Below are positions 16,589 to 24,155 of a stretch of 64,000 nucleotides of DNA, one piece after another. The notes below the pieces were generated by a model. It searched no databases. It had not been told where the DNA came from and saw only the letters and a program-made list of their open reading frames with translations. The first letter of the stretch is position 1. Every line of letters starts with the position of its first letter. Location: NCBI RefSeq assembly GCF_002269255.1, contig NZ_CP022823.1, positions 3,782,001 through 3,846,000 of the forward strand, read 5' to 3'. Source of the stretch: Klebsiella quasivariicola. Lineage in GTDB: Bacteria > Pseudomonadota > Gammaproteobacteria > Enterobacterales > Enterobacteriaceae. The translations under genes were made by a program, and so were the position numbers.

Positions 16589-17224
16589 TTAAGCCAGTCT
16601 CAGCATGCAAGTCCCGCACGCCCTGGCAACATCGATATGTGCAACCTCCGCTGGCCTGTTCGCCGCATCAACCATTTCCCGCACGTCTTTGCTGGCACCG
16701 TAACGCCGGACCACTCCAACGAATTCCTCGACGTCGTGACCTCGAAGTTTAAGCACCGGCTGCCCGGTCTCTTTGTTGAACTTCGGCGCGCCGAATTCAT
16801 CGGTAGCCTGGGCGATGTGATAAAGCTCATGTTCCACCAGTGCACAGAATTCGACATCGCTGCATTGCTCGCAGTAGTCGGCAGCCAGCGTGATGATGAA
16901 CTTCGGTATGCGACCGAACCATTCATGCATCTGCTGATCCATTCTGGCTTTCTGCCAGCCACCGGCGCGCATCATTACCTGCTCACACTGACCCAGCACA
17001 ATGCGCCCGCTTTTGGCGAATGAGCCAGAGGCCCACATGAACGCGACATCAGCTTCGAGCAAGTGCGTATGGTCAGGGTTATGGATTCGTCCGTCTTCGG
17101 AGAGGATGTTCTGGTTAATCCACTCGCCAATTTCGGCAGCAGGGATAAGCCGGGTGTAAGGCAGCCAGTTCTCACCAGTGAAATTGACGGGAGGGAATGG
17201 CCTATAAATCTTTTCATCGCTCAT
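16589..17224 (-). CDS. Putative phage metallopeptidase
   Basis: The start is the ATG at 17224, which has GAGG 9-10 bases upstream. An upstream TTG at 17233 would sit on top of that site. The 211-residue protein has the zinc motif HELYH (an HExxH) near residue 132 with CALVEHELYHIAQ context and surrounding hydrophobic helices. It matches small metallopeptidase-like proteins found beside phage terminases; substrate unknown. Confidence 0.7.
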   Translation of the reverse strand: MSDEKIYRPFPPVNFTGENWLPYTRLIPAAEIGEWINQNILSEDGRIHNPDHTHLLEADVAFMWASGSFAKSGRIVLGQCEQVMMRAGGWQKARMDQQMHEWFGRIPKFIITLAADYCEQCSDVEFCALVEHELYHIAQATDEFGAPKFNKETGQPVLKLRGHDVEEFVGVVRRYGASKDVREMVDAANRPAEVAHIDVARACGTCMLRLA

Positions 17225-17317
17225 GAAGAACAAACCTCAGCGTGCGTCAACTAAAAACCTTAATTGGTAATCCCGATTTGATATTGCATGCCTAGTTAAT
17301 GACTTCAGCTCGCCCCC

Positions 17318-17360
17318 TTGAGTTCGATAAGTTAATACCCATATAAATTATGCTGGGTAT
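17318..17360 (+). promoter_or_regulatory. Promoter with an inverted repeat around the -10 box
   Basis: TTGAGT (17318-17323), an 18-base spacer and TATAAA (17342-17347) precede the gene at 17386. ATACCCA (17335-17341) and TGGGTAT (17354-17360) form a perfect inverted repeat flanking the -10 box, with further partial pairing (GATAA / TATC) outside. This looks like an operator. The regulator is unknown. Confidence 0.5.
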
Positions 17361-17385
17361 GTTTATCAACTTGTAAGGACAACAC

Positions 17386-17673
17386 ATGAGTGAATTAATT
17401 AAAAACTCTTACAGACTGATTGTTTTCAGTCGCGAGGAAAACAAAGCATTACTCGAGTTAACTTCTAATGCGCCTTTCGGTGCCATTAGCCGTGGCGACT
17501 CGATCAATGTTAATGATATGAGAGGGGACAAAGCTGAGTCTATCTGCACCTCTTCAGGACCCTATGCCACCGTCACCAACGTAGAGCATAGAGTTACTCA
17601 GGGTCCCTTTGGTGATATCGACCACACTACAAAGATCACTATTGACAACAGCAACAAAGACTTTAGTCAGTGA
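17386..17673 (+). CDS. Plus-strand protein of unknown function in the late region
   Basis: I do not recognise this 95-residue protein. It has no signal peptide or membrane segment, is balanced in charge, and contains a glycine- and polar-rich middle (SRGDSINVNDMRGDK). AAGGA lies 8 bases before the ATG and a promoter is visible upstream. It runs against the surrounding late genes, so it may be expressed in the lysogen. That pattern fits a moron-type gene; the role is unknown. Confidence 0.65.
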   Translation: MSELIKNSYRLIVFSREENKALLELTSNAPFGAISRGDSINVNDMRGDKAESICTSSGPYATVTNVEHRVTQGPFGDIDHTTKITIDNSNKDFSQ

Positions 17674-17703
17674 TACCAAAGGGTGATTCCGGTCACCCTG
17701 TTT

Positions 17704-18165
17704 TTAGTTTGTGCATTGCGACTTTATATAGTCCTGCAGGTAGCTCACCTGGCCGGTGGCTGTGGCGATTCCGGCTCGGAGACGCCAATAATCCCGCTCA
17801 GCGGAGTCAGTAAGTCGGGGGCTGGAAGCATCGCCCACGCCGCCGGTGCCGGTCGTTCCGTTCTCTGAACATCTGGCGTTGAGCTGCAGCCGACGCTTGC
17901 CAGAAGCAACATCACGCTCAAGCTGATCGATAGTGGCTTTAGCATCTGCCAGTTCTCCGGTGTATTTGGCATCAAGTGCAGCAACGTCTCGCTGACGGGC
18001 CTGCATGTCAGCGATGGTGTCTTTCGCCAGGCTGAGTTGCTCAGTTGCTTTATCGCGCTGCTTTTTGAACTCGGTGGCGTTGCCGTGGTAGTGACTGGCC
18101 AGCCACCCAAGGCTGACTATCAGGCAGATAACCACTGCGCTGATAATGGCGGTTAAGCGGCTCAT
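17704..18165 (-). CDS. Rz-like i-spanin
   Basis: A 153-residue inner-membrane lysis protein. The N-terminal segment 5-25 is a single membrane anchor (LTAIISAVVICLIVSLGWLA), followed by a long periplasmic coiled coil (FKKQRDKATEQLSLAKDTIA onward). It starts with ATGA overlapping the endolysin stop. Together with the embedded Rz1 lipoprotein it spans the periplasm and fuses inner and outer membranes at lysis. Confidence 0.85.
   Translation of the reverse strand: MSRLTAIISAVVICLIVSLGWLASHYHGNATEFKKQRDKATEQLSLAKDTIADMQARQRDVAALDAKYTGELADAKATIDQLERDVASGKRRLQLNARCSENGTTGTGGVGDASSPRLTDSAERDYWRLRAGIATATGQVSYLQDYIKSQCTN
17745..17945 (-). CDS. Rz1-like o-spanin lipoprotein, embedded in Rz
   Basis: Nested in a different frame inside Rz, as is usual for this pair. 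I start it at the ATG at 17945, giving 66 residues with MLKPLSISLSVMLLLASVGC at the N terminus; the final cysteine is the probable lipidation site. The mature part is proline-rich (RPAPAAWAMLPAPD), typical of Rz1. It is anchored in the outer membrane and pairs with Rz. Confidence 0.8.
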   Translation of the reverse strand: MLKPLSISLSVMLLLASVGCSSTPDVQRTERPAPAAWAMLPAPDLLTPLSGIIGVSEPESPQPPAR

Positions 18166-18686
18166 TTCACACCGTCCAAACAGAGCTGTTTCTCTGCTGC
18201 ACGACGTGTCACCAGGCCAGGGAGGACTTTCCCATCACCGTATACCCAGCGAGGAAACTGGCTGCAGGCTTTTTCCGTTTCCCCTGCTTTCAGATACCGA
18301 AATAACGTGGATTGCTTCATGGTTGCACATCCACAGTTAAACGTTATGGACGTGACGGCAGCGAACGTGTTGTCGCTCAGTTGCCGGCCATTGCCGTAGG
18401 TGTTCACGCAACGCTCAGCCTCAAGGATGTTTCGCTCCCAATCAGCGGCGATCTGCTTATCAGCTTTACGCACGCCAGCTTTAACGCCGTGGGTGTTGCC
18501 GATGCCATCAGTGAGAACGGCAGCCGGGCAAACATACGGATCACGCCGACAACCTTCAGCATTACCAATCAGCTCAAGCCCACGCTCGTTGGTCCGAACG
18601 TTACCAGCATTCAGCACGATTGCGATAATCGCGCCAACAGAACAAACCACACCGGCAGCACCGGCCTTTTTAGTCAGTTGCGCCAT
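18162..18686 (-). CDS. SAR endolysin, GH24 lysozyme with an E-C-T triad
   Basis: A 174-residue peptidoglycan hydrolase. Residues about 9-28 form a weakly hydrophobic signal-anchor-release segment (GAAGVVCSVGAIIAIVLNAG). The catalytic region starts at EGCRRDPYVCPAAVLT: glutamate, then eight residues, cysteine, five residues, threonine. This is the GH24 spacing with Cys where most have Asp. Further cysteines (CNCG-like FNCGCAT and the C-terminal CLDGVK) may control activation by disulfide exchange. It overlaps the holin gene by 17 bases. Confidence 0.85.
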   Translation of the reverse strand: MAQLTKKAGAAGVVCSVGAIIAIVLNAGNVRTNERGLELIGNAEGCRRDPYVCPAAVLTDGIGNTHGVKAGVRKADKQIAADWERNILEAERCVNTYGNGRQLSDNTFAAVTSITFNCGCATMKQSTLFRYLKAGETEKACSQFPRWVYGDGKVLPGLVTRRAAEKQLCLDGVK

Positions 18687-18990
18687 CGTTGTTTATCCTG
18701 TTCATTGATTCGGTGATCACCTCTGCTGATGATGGACGCTCACGGACCGGTTTCTGCTGAACACCATGGAGATAATCAGCCAGCAACTGCGTTCGCTTGC
18801 TGTCTTCGCTGCGTTCTTTCCTTGCATCCATACGACCCAGTACAAACGACGCGAGAGAAATCACCACGCCGATAAAACCAAAGAGGATATAAACCATGTC
18901 TTGGGTAGTTATCCCCAACATTGAGGCGACAGCGGCCAGCCACCCAAAGAAATGGGTAACGATATTCTCGTTCTGGTTGTTCATTTTCAT
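18670..18990 (-). CDS. Phage holin
   Basis: A 106-residue membrane protein with two hydrophobic segments (FFGWLAAVASMLGI at about 14-27 and MVYILFGFIGVVISLASFVL at about 32-51) and a basic, charged C-terminal tail. GAG lies 6 bases before the ATG. It permeabilises the inner membrane at lysis and, with a SAR endolysin downstream, would mainly act by depolarising the membrane. Confidence 0.8.
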   Translation of the reverse strand: MKMNNQNENIVTHFFGWLAAVASMLGITTQDMVYILFGFIGVVISLASFVLGRMDARKERSEDSKRTQLLADYLHGVQQKPVRERPSSAEVITESMNRINNDGATD

Positions 18991-19037
18991 GATCTCTCAC
19001 CTTCGATTAATACGGAGGCTGTGATAGGAATAAAAAA

Positions 19038-19060
19038 GGCCGCATCAGCGGCCCTTTAAA
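19038..19060 (-). terminator. Terminator after the 19056-19340 gene
   Basis: GGCCGC (19038-19043), loop ATCA, GCGGCC (19048-19053). Read on the minus strand it is followed by TTTTTTATT. It overlaps the end of the membrane-protein gene. Confidence 0.65.
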
Positions 19061-19340
19061 AAAATTTGGGAGGGAAGAGTTTTTCTTTTAGTTTTAAAAG
19101 CCATTTTGGAAGTTTAGACTTTGGCCGCCAGATATTTCTTGCTTCAGTTCTAGCGCGCTCTTCAGTCATACCAGGAATCTTAAGCCAACGCTTATAGGTG
19201 CGATATTCAAATACTCTATTTATCAAGTAACCAATAAATGGGAAAACGATTTTTATAATCGTGGCAACAAAGACGAGAGTCGTCATCGCTGCAAAATGTT
19301 CCCCAATCTTATTAGGAATAGAAATTATGAAATCAAGCAT
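19056..19340 (-). CDS. Small membrane protein of unknown function
   Basis: A 94-residue protein with one or two membrane segments at about 18-45 (FAAMTTLVFVATIIKIVFPF, then IGYLINRVF) and a strongly basic C terminus (WRPKSKLPKWLLKLKEKLFP). It lies between a probable late promoter and the holin and has its own terminator. An antiholin or superinfection-exclusion role is conceivable from topology and place but not shown. Confidence 0.6.
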   Translation of the reverse strand: MLDFIISIPNKIGEHFAAMTTLVFVATIIKIVFPFIGYLINRVFEYRTYKRWLKIPGMTEERARTEARNIWRPKSKLPKWLLKLKEKLFPPKFF

Positions 19341-19350
19341 TTAAGATCCA

Positions 19351-19373
19351 AAAAACCCGCTTAGTGGCGGGTT
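19351..19373 (-). terminator. tR'-like terminator
   Basis: AACCCGC (19354-19360) pairs with GCGGGTT (19367-19373); the minus-strand read continues into TTTTTT. It lies about 25-50 bases downstream of a possible promoter (TTGAAT at 19427-19422, 18-base spacer, TTAAAG at 19403-19398), the layout of a Q-dependent late promoter and terminator. Confidence 0.6.
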
Positions 19374-19432
19374 AATATGTTGCTGTTGCTCAGTTCGCTT
19401 TAACGTCCCGAGCCTATCACAATTCAAGCACT

Positions 19433-20002
19433 TTACGCGCAAGAATGCAAGTAAAATCTATCGCCATTTGCGCCAAACGCGTCACACATTGGTGCGTAAA
19501 GCATCGATTCTGCAAGATTAAGCCAAACATCGATCCTACTTTCACACGTTCTCAGGCACCACTCGGGGTGCTTTTCGTTAAGGTCGCGGGCCATCGCCTT
19601 TTTACTGAGGCACTTGATATACCTGTCTTCTATAAGCGCATAAAGCCTCTTATGTCCCGAGCGAACCAATATCTTCCCAAGCACAGAATTGATGGTCAGC
19701 GCTTCTTCATCAGAACAAAACGCCAGACCGCTTTTATTCTTACCCCCGAGGATTTCTTTTAAAAATGCTTCCAGCTCAGGCTTAGTAAGCCCTGATTTTT
19801 TCATGCGGCGCAAAGCGTCATTGGTAGCCGTTTTAGTTATCTTCCCGGATGCCAGTAGCTGGTTAAACATATTGCCACCACTACCGCCCCCGATATATGA
19901 CCAGCGACCCCACATGCGCAGCTTTCCCTGTATCCAGATACTTTCCAGAGTGCGGAGGCGAACCATTTCACCTGACTTACCAATCTCAGAAGGGTTAATC
20001 AT
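19433..20002 (-). CDS. DUF1133 protein, probable late antiterminator (Q-like)
   Basis: A 189-residue protein starting MINPSEIGKSGEMVRLRTLE and continuing into LRMWGRWSYIGGG, the DUF1133 hallmark. DUF1133 proteins lie at the Q position of many lambdoid phages. The C-terminal half contains a helix-turn-helix-like stretch (KAMARDLNEKHPEW) and two cysteine clusters. A promoter-terminator pair directly downstream fits an antitermination role. The function is inferred from context. Confidence 0.75.
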   Translation of the reverse strand: MINPSEIGKSGEMVRLRTLESIWIQGKLRMWGRWSYIGGGSGGNMFNQLLASGKITKTATNDALRRMKKSGLTKPELEAFLKEILGGKNKSGLAFCSDEEALTINSVLGKILVRSGHKRLYALIEDRYIKCLSKKAMARDLNEKHPEWCLRTCESRIDVWLNLAESMLYAPMCDAFGANGDRFYLHSCA

Positions 20003-20643
20003 TCATTCACCTCATTTTTAAAAATATGTCCGGGGATAATTTCAAAGGAGTTGGAGCACTGGTTTCCCCAGCGGTCCCAGCCAGGCCAGGATTCGCGCGC
20101 AAATAGCTCTACGCGTGATACGTCTCCGTAAAGCTTCTCCAGCCGGTGGCGAACCTCCCACGGCTTTTCGCTGTGCTCGCCCAGGCATGAATACACAACT
20201 TGTTTGATCGATGCGTTGACGCGCTCCAGCCCAATACCGCGGGTAGCAATCAACAAATCCTCAGTGTTTGCCCTGGTGTAGTTGCCGCCGTTCATCCGTG
20301 TCTCGCTGTTGAGCATGGAAAGCAAATCGTTGAAATCCACCAGCTCACCTTCGGCTATCGCCTTATTGAATCGCCGCTCTGCATTTTGGTTGAGTTTTAC
20401 CCACGTAAAACCCTTCATCGTGCGAATACGAAAGCCCCAGGCTTCAGCCAGCTCGATCGCTTCTTCCGTATGCGTGCCGGTGTACCACATTGCTAAAACA
20501 GCATCTTCAGCAGCCACTTCCCATACTGGTAAATGTTTAAGCTCTGAGAGGCTCATTGTGGCGTAGTGATTCTCTGCTGCACCATTGCTGATTTTGTTGC
20601 CGTATTGCCAGGGCGGATCGACGTAAATAAGTTGGTAAGTCAT
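19999..20643 (-). CDS. MT-A70 family DNA adenine methyltransferase
   Basis: A 214-residue enzyme with the catalytic DPPW at residues 9-12 and an SAM-binding context at the N terminus. GAAENHYATMSLSEL and the later TEDLLIATRG and HSEKPWEVRHRLEKLYGD are typical of phage MT-A70 N6-adenine methyltransferases. It could protect phage DNA from host restriction or mark DNA for replication or packaging. Its start overlaps the upstream stop by 4 bases (ATGA). Confidence 0.85.
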   Translation of the reverse strand: MTYQLIYVDPPWQYGNKISNGAAENHYATMSLSELKHLPVWEVAAEDAVLAMWYTGTHTEEAIELAEAWGFRIRTMKGFTWVKLNQNAERRFNKAIAEGELVDFNDLLSMLNSETRMNGGNYTRANTEDLLIATRGIGLERVNASIKQVVYSCLGEHSEKPWEVRHRLEKLYGDVSRVELFARESWPGWDRWGNQCSNSFEIIPGHIFKNEVNE

Positions 20644-20945
20644 GCGTTGATCTCCCCTAACTCCTGAAGAACCTGCGCCAGCAGTTCGCTTTCAGTACCG
20701 AATTTTTCTTCCCATGATTTACGGCCAGCATGAATAGCAACGCCGTGACCGCCCGTGCGGTGATGTGCGTGGCATAGAGGGATTACATGGAAGTTGTCAG
20801 CACGGACAGATAAGCCCGTGCCAGAGCTGCAGTGATGGATTTCAGCCGGTGATTCACCGTAATCAAGATTTCGGCAAACTATGCAACCAAGCGCGGCCAC
20901 ACGGCTAAGATGGAGCTTTTCAGCTTTGTTTTTTGATTTGCTCAT
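20640..20945 (-). CDS. Ref-like HNH nuclease
   Basis: The ATG at 20945 is chosen over an upstream TTG because AGG precedes it. The 101-residue protein has CIVCRN, then AEIHHC and PLCHAHHRTGGHG, an HNH zinc-binding arrangement like P1 Ref, a RecA-dependent nuclease. Phage homologues sit at this position in the nin-like region. The C-terminal helix (WEEKFGTESELLAQVLQEL) is also typical. Dependence on RecA is inferred. Confidence 0.75.
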   Translation of the reverse strand: MSKSKNKAEKLHLSRVAALGCIVCRNLDYGESPAEIHHCSSGTGLSVRADNFHVIPLCHAHHRTGGHGVAIHAGRKSWEEKFGTESELLAQVLQELGEINA

Positions 20946-21090
20946 ACCGCACCGCCTGGGTGCGACAGACAAACAGAAACACCGCGCACAAAGGCACGGC
21001 GTAAAATAGCGTTGCTGCGTTTTTGCGTCATCACTTTACTCCGGTGATGGCGCGATAGGTTCGGTGTTCAGCCGAAGTGATTAGTATAAA

Positions 21091-21258
21091 TCAGCTTTTC
21101 TTCTTCCGGAAGAATCTTTTACATTGCTTGTGAGATTCCTCGGTATTTATGATTTCCCCATCCTCCATTGGGGTAAGAACAAAAATCCCCCCAGGCAGGC
21201 TATCAACGACATAACGACCCAGAATGCGAATTGCTTCAATAATCTCTTTCTCATTCAT
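21091..21258 (-). CDS. Small 55-residue protein of unknown function
   Basis: The reading frame from ATG at 21258 to TGA at 21091 gives 55 residues starting MNEKEIIEAIRILGRYVVDS and ending in a basic cluster (KRFFRKKKS). AAGG lies about 10 bases before the start. It is the first gene after the triple-repeat gap. Not recognised; it may be a small regulatory or membrane-associated peptide. Confidence 0.5.
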   Translation of the reverse strand: MNEKEIIEAIRILGRYVVDSLPGGIFVLTPMEDGEIINTEESHKQCKRFFRKKKS

Positions 21259-21350
21259 TAGTTAGCACCTTGTGAATATTCCATAATTAGTGGTTTTTGC
21301 TTTTCCTGTACAGTGATGGCTAAAAATGAACTCGCGACGTTCTGGAATAC

Positions 21351-21630
21351 AATGACATATTTAGATCGTCCATCAAGACCCTATTTTCACGGATAAAAGA
21401 GAATGATCGAAAAAATACAAATAACAATAAATTCAACATCTTAAATGAAAATTACGAATATAAAAAAGTCATTCACATTTTTTCTCTGGCGCAACCCCCT
21501 ATTTCACTCAGATAGAAGAATCCAGCCAATTTCAGAATTTAATTAATTGCATGTTAAATGGATCAGCAGAAAACACTACCGCGACAAAGAATGCACATTT
21601 TGTGTAGTGTGCAAGCCCCTATTTACTAGG
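21351..21630. repeat. Three diverged 40-base repeats at 120-base spacing
   Basis: Copies begin at 21351, 21471 and 21591. The second and third match at about 26 of their first 34 bases, sharing CACATTTT and GCAA.CCCCTATTT. The first is more diverged but keeps GACATATTT and GACCCTATTT. A related TTAAATG occurs 30-37 bases before copies two and three. In copy three TGCACA...TGTGCA forms an inverted repeat. Non-coding; no known family recognised. Confidence 0.6.
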
Positions 21631-21639
21631 CCAGAAAAA

Positions 21640-21660
21640 GAAAACCCGCAAAAGCGGGCT
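21640..21660 (-). terminator. Terminator of the early operon
   Basis: CCCGC (21645-21649), AAAA loop, GCGGG (21654-21658); minus-strand read continues GGGTTTTCTTTTTC. It lies 20 bases past the stop of the 21680-21949 gene. Confidence 0.7.
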
Positions 21661-21679
21661 TAAGGTGATGGGCTAATAA

Positions 21680-21949
21680 TCACTGAAGTAACTTGGGTTC
21701 GACCTTGCTGTGAATCTCCCAGAGGCTAATTCCACAGCTCCCGCAGAAGTTAGCCAGGTAGTCCAGACCTGACCACTCCCTGATTCCACCACGAGCAGCC
21801 TCGACAAAAACCGCGATATCCTTATCGCGCCATAAACCGAACAACCGCCAACCTCCTCCGTCAGGGCTTTTTACCGCAACGATGCGGGTAAGAACTCCCG
21901 TGTTGAACAGTTCGGTGAAGGCCGGCTTCTTCCTGGTTATCATTCGCAT
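21680..21949 (-). CDS. Early phage protein of unknown function
   Basis: The ATG at 21949 has AAGG 10 bases upstream; the earlier TTG at 21958 would be too close to it. The 89-residue product begins MRMITRKKPAFTELFNTGVL. The body (GGGWRLFGLWRDKDIAVFVE, then CGSCGISLWEIH) has two close cysteines and resembles a protein common in enterobacterial prophages, with no assigned role. It ends the early operon. Confidence 0.6.
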   Translation of the reverse strand: MRMITRKKPAFTELFNTGVLTRIVAVKSPDGGGWRLFGLWRDKDIAVFVEAARGGIREWSGLDYLANFCGSCGISLWEIHSKVEPKLLQ

Positions 21950-21996
21950 AAATAACAAACCTTAGATTTGTTGATAACAAATGTCGCTTTTGCGTT

Positions 21997-22641
21997 TTAT
22001 GACTTCACCTCCTGAGGGACGGCTGCGAGCATGGCCCGGTACACAGCATTGCCTGTCCATAGCTTATTAACCGCCGTAGTTTCGATTCGAATAGCACTTG
22101 CTCCTGCTGACTGCATTTCAGATGTCGGCTCCTTCGGCACCATCACGTAACCATCCGGAATTACCGGAGAGTTACCAGCCTGGAGCATAGCGGCGCGGCG
22201 ATTTACCACCTCGATTAACGCTTCTTCGGCATCACCCAGGCAATCAGCGATACCACGGCGATCGCCGTCGAATTCATTCAGGTCGAGCCGTATTCGAGCA
22301 ACCTTCTGTAATGCGTCCAGCACATCCTCCGGCACTACCGGCTGCTGCGCGTGGAGATAGAGCGGAGCCGAGCGCCAGAATTTAACCTCGCGAGCCAGTA
22401 TCCTGGCAGCATGCGCCATCGGTGAATTTTCTTCGTCGTCAGATAAAACATTTTCCAGAGTTGGATTCTGTAGATACGTAAGATGGTCAGGGACCGCCAC
22501 CGACTCGCTGTCCATTGCGGCCAGCGCCATGCGGGCTACTCGCTTGAGAATCTCTACATCGGCGAGCCCCAATGTGTAGCCGGCTTTTAAATCAAAGACA
22601 GCCTGAACATTCTCTTCTCTGGTTAACTGGTTATTGGTCAT
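21997..22641 (-). CDS. Ea22-like early phage protein
   Basis: The ATG at 22641 overlaps the previous stop (ATGA), giving 214 residues starting MTNNQLTREENVQAVFDLKA. It combines short modules common in Ea22-like accessory proteins of lambdoid phages: ERVLDALQKVARIRLDLNEF, then GYVMVPKEPTSEMQSAG and a C-terminal YRAMLAAVP. These modules shuffle among phages. Function unknown. Confidence 0.65.
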   Translation of the reverse strand: MTNNQLTREENVQAVFDLKAGYTLGLADVEILKRVARMALAAMDSESVAVPDHLTYLQNPTLENVLSDDEENSPMAHAARILAREVKFWRSAPLYLHAQQPVVPEDVLDALQKVARIRLDLNEFDGDRRGIADCLGDAEEALIEVVNRRAAMLQAGNSPVIPDGYVMVPKEPTSEMQSAGASAIRIETTAVNKLWTGNAVYRAMLAAVPQEVKS

Positions 22642-22865
22642 TGGTTGACTCCCCGGAACAAGATTGACTGCTGAAAACCGATTAAGAACCACAGGCCATC
22701 AGCACGCTGGCTCATCTCGTACCAGTCTTCTTGGTTGAGGTCTGAAACGAGGTTGTCACCGCAAATGCATTTATCAACGCCTCGAGGCTCAGAATCGTAG
22801 ACAGCACCTGGAGTAAACCAGGCAGGCTTGGTCGAGATAACGCAAAGCATTTTTGTAACGGCCAT
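22638..22865 (-). CDS. Small early protein of unknown function
   Basis: A 75-residue protein, starting right after the preceding gene. It opens MAVTKMLCVISTKPAWFTPG and has GVDKCICGDN, two cysteines three apart, which may bind metal. The rest is acidic and aromatic. Found in an operon of overlapping early genes; no role known. Confidence 0.55.
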   Translation of the reverse strand: MAVTKMLCVISTKPAWFTPGAVYDSEPRGVDKCICGDNLVSDLNQEDWYEMSQRADGLWFLIGFQQSILFRGVNQ

Positions 22866-23114
22866 CTACTCAGCCTCCCACTTGATGCCAGCGGCGGTCA
22901 GCACCGCCTCAACATCAGCCTTCAGGTAAACAGCCATGCGCTCACCTGAGATAGAGACGAAACCAGGGCGCGGCAGCTTCACGGGGACGCTGATGCATAG
23001 CATCTGCTCCAGCGTATCCATGCGGTTGTTTCTGACGAAATACCCGACCACCTCGCCACCCTCACAAACGGCCTCGTTGCTAATTTCAGCAAACAACTCT
23101 TTTCTGCTAATCAT
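22866..23114 (-). CDS. Small early protein of unknown function
   Basis: An 82-residue protein overlapping its upstream neighbour by 8 bases. The C-terminal KADVEAVLTAAGIKWEAE repeats an ending seen in the gene upstream (KSDVIAAIRAAGVEVSDD), so the two share a module. Not otherwise recognised. Confidence 0.55.
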   Translation of the reverse strand: MISRKELFAEISNEAVCEGGEVVGYFVRNNRMDTLEQMLCISVPVKLPRPGFVSISGERMAVYLKADVEAVLTAAGIKWEAE

Positions 23115-23667
23115 CAGAAACCTCCACGCCTGCCGCGCGAATAGCGGCGATTACGTCCGATTTTTCGTAGCAATCAGTCACGCCAGCCCATAGACGGGTT
23201 GTTGGCAGCTTCACGGTGACGGTGCGGGACTCCAAATGTTCGATGTACGCCTTCAGCACATCAGCGCGGTGTTTTCCCAGCGGCTTCACTACGCCGAACC
23301 GCCTATCTGTGTTCACCCAATCTGTTTTATCGCTCCATTCCATGTAAGCCGTGCGGAAGGACTCCAGCTCGGCGATGCGCTGGCGATATGAATCCATTAA
23401 GCTGAAATTAGGTTTAGGGCCAATAGGTGGCCTCCACAACTCCCCGCCATTGTCTCTGTACCCGAGAGATTCAAGTGTTCTCTTTGCGCTCTCAGTCTTC
23501 TCCAGTGCCTCTACCAGCTCAGCGCTAAGCGCTTTAACTGCACGCCAGGCCATTTCCGTTGAGGAATAAACATAACCGCAGTCCCCATACGCGAGGCTGA
23601 GTTTCTGACTGCGGGCCCACGCTTCGAATTTCTCTCTCTGCCCCAGTTCGGTGATATCAGTTGTCAT
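23107..23667 (-). CDS. Ea22-like early phage protein
   Basis: A 186-residue protein with an N-terminal module common in phage accessory proteins (LGQREKFEAWARSQKL) and AYGDCGYVYSSTEMAWRA. A probable coiled-coil region (residues 45-100) follows. The C-terminal KSDVIAAIRAAGVEVSDD matches the module in the next gene. Start overlaps the upstream stop by 4 bases. Mosaic accessory gene; role unknown. Confidence 0.65.
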   Translation of the reverse strand: MTTDITELGQREKFEAWARSQKLSLAYGDCGYVYSSTEMAWRAVKALSAELVEALEKTESAKRTLESLGYRDNGGELWRPPIGPKPNFSLMDSYRQRIAELESFRTAYMEWSDKTDWVNTDRRFGVVKPLGKHRADVLKAYIEHLESRTVTVKLPTTRLWAGVTDCYEKSDVIAAIRAAGVEVSDD

Positions 23668-24155
23668 GCTGCACGCTCCTGTTTTGACTTACTCAGCACC
23701 TCTTTGTAGCTGGCCTTGGCTGCTTTCTTTGTTGGGCACCATTCGCCCTGAATATCACGACGCGGGTAGCCATAAGATGCATCGTATGAGCATCTGAACA
23801 TCCGGCATTTCCCGTGACGGTCATACTCGACCTCTGGAAGTTGATAACCCAACAGCCATTCACCGAATGGCAGGCAACTATCAGCGTCGAGGTATTCTTC
23901 GTAACGCGTCTTTTTCTTCGGTTCAGGTAGCGCAGAAATAGCTAATTTTTCGCCTTTATCTGTGACGTGATAGAGCGTTCCACCGCCAACAAAATCAGGA
24001 GCAGGCCTGGAGGTTGCGAAACCATCAGAAACCAGTTTTTCCCACGCCCCATTGTCCGTATGACCATCTCCGGCGAGGAAATAATTTCGGTACGGCGTTC
24101 GGTTGCGCTCATTGATACCCAGCGCATGCTGCATAAGCTCGATTCCGCTGCTCAT
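23664..24155 (-). CDS. Early phage protein with a winged-helix-like N terminus
   Basis: A 163-residue protein. The first 75 residues (MQHALGINERNRTPYRNYFL then WEKLVSDGFATSRPAPDFVG and TLYHVTDKGEKLA) look like a winged-helix domain. The C-terminal half has CRMFRCSYDASYGYPRRDIQ and GEWCPTKKAAKASY. Common in Klebsiella-type prophages in my recollection, function unknown. Overlaps both neighbours by 4 bases. Confidence 0.6.
   Translation of the reverse strand: MSSGIELMQHALGINERNRTPYRNYFLAGDGHTDNGAWEKLVSDGFATSRPAPDFVGGGTLYHVTDKGEKLAISALPEPKKKTRYEEYLDADSCLPFGEWLLGYQLPEVEYDRHGKCRMFRCSYDASYGYPRRDIQGEWCPTKKAAKASYKEVLSKSKQERAA

Larger units (their letters stand above)
21259..21679. other. AT-rich non-coding gap of the early region
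   Basis: About 420 bases with no plausible gene. It holds three diverged repeats (see next entry), the terminator of the early operon at 21640-21660, and AT-rich sequence that could include a promoter for the genes at 19433-21258. Confidence 0.6.
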
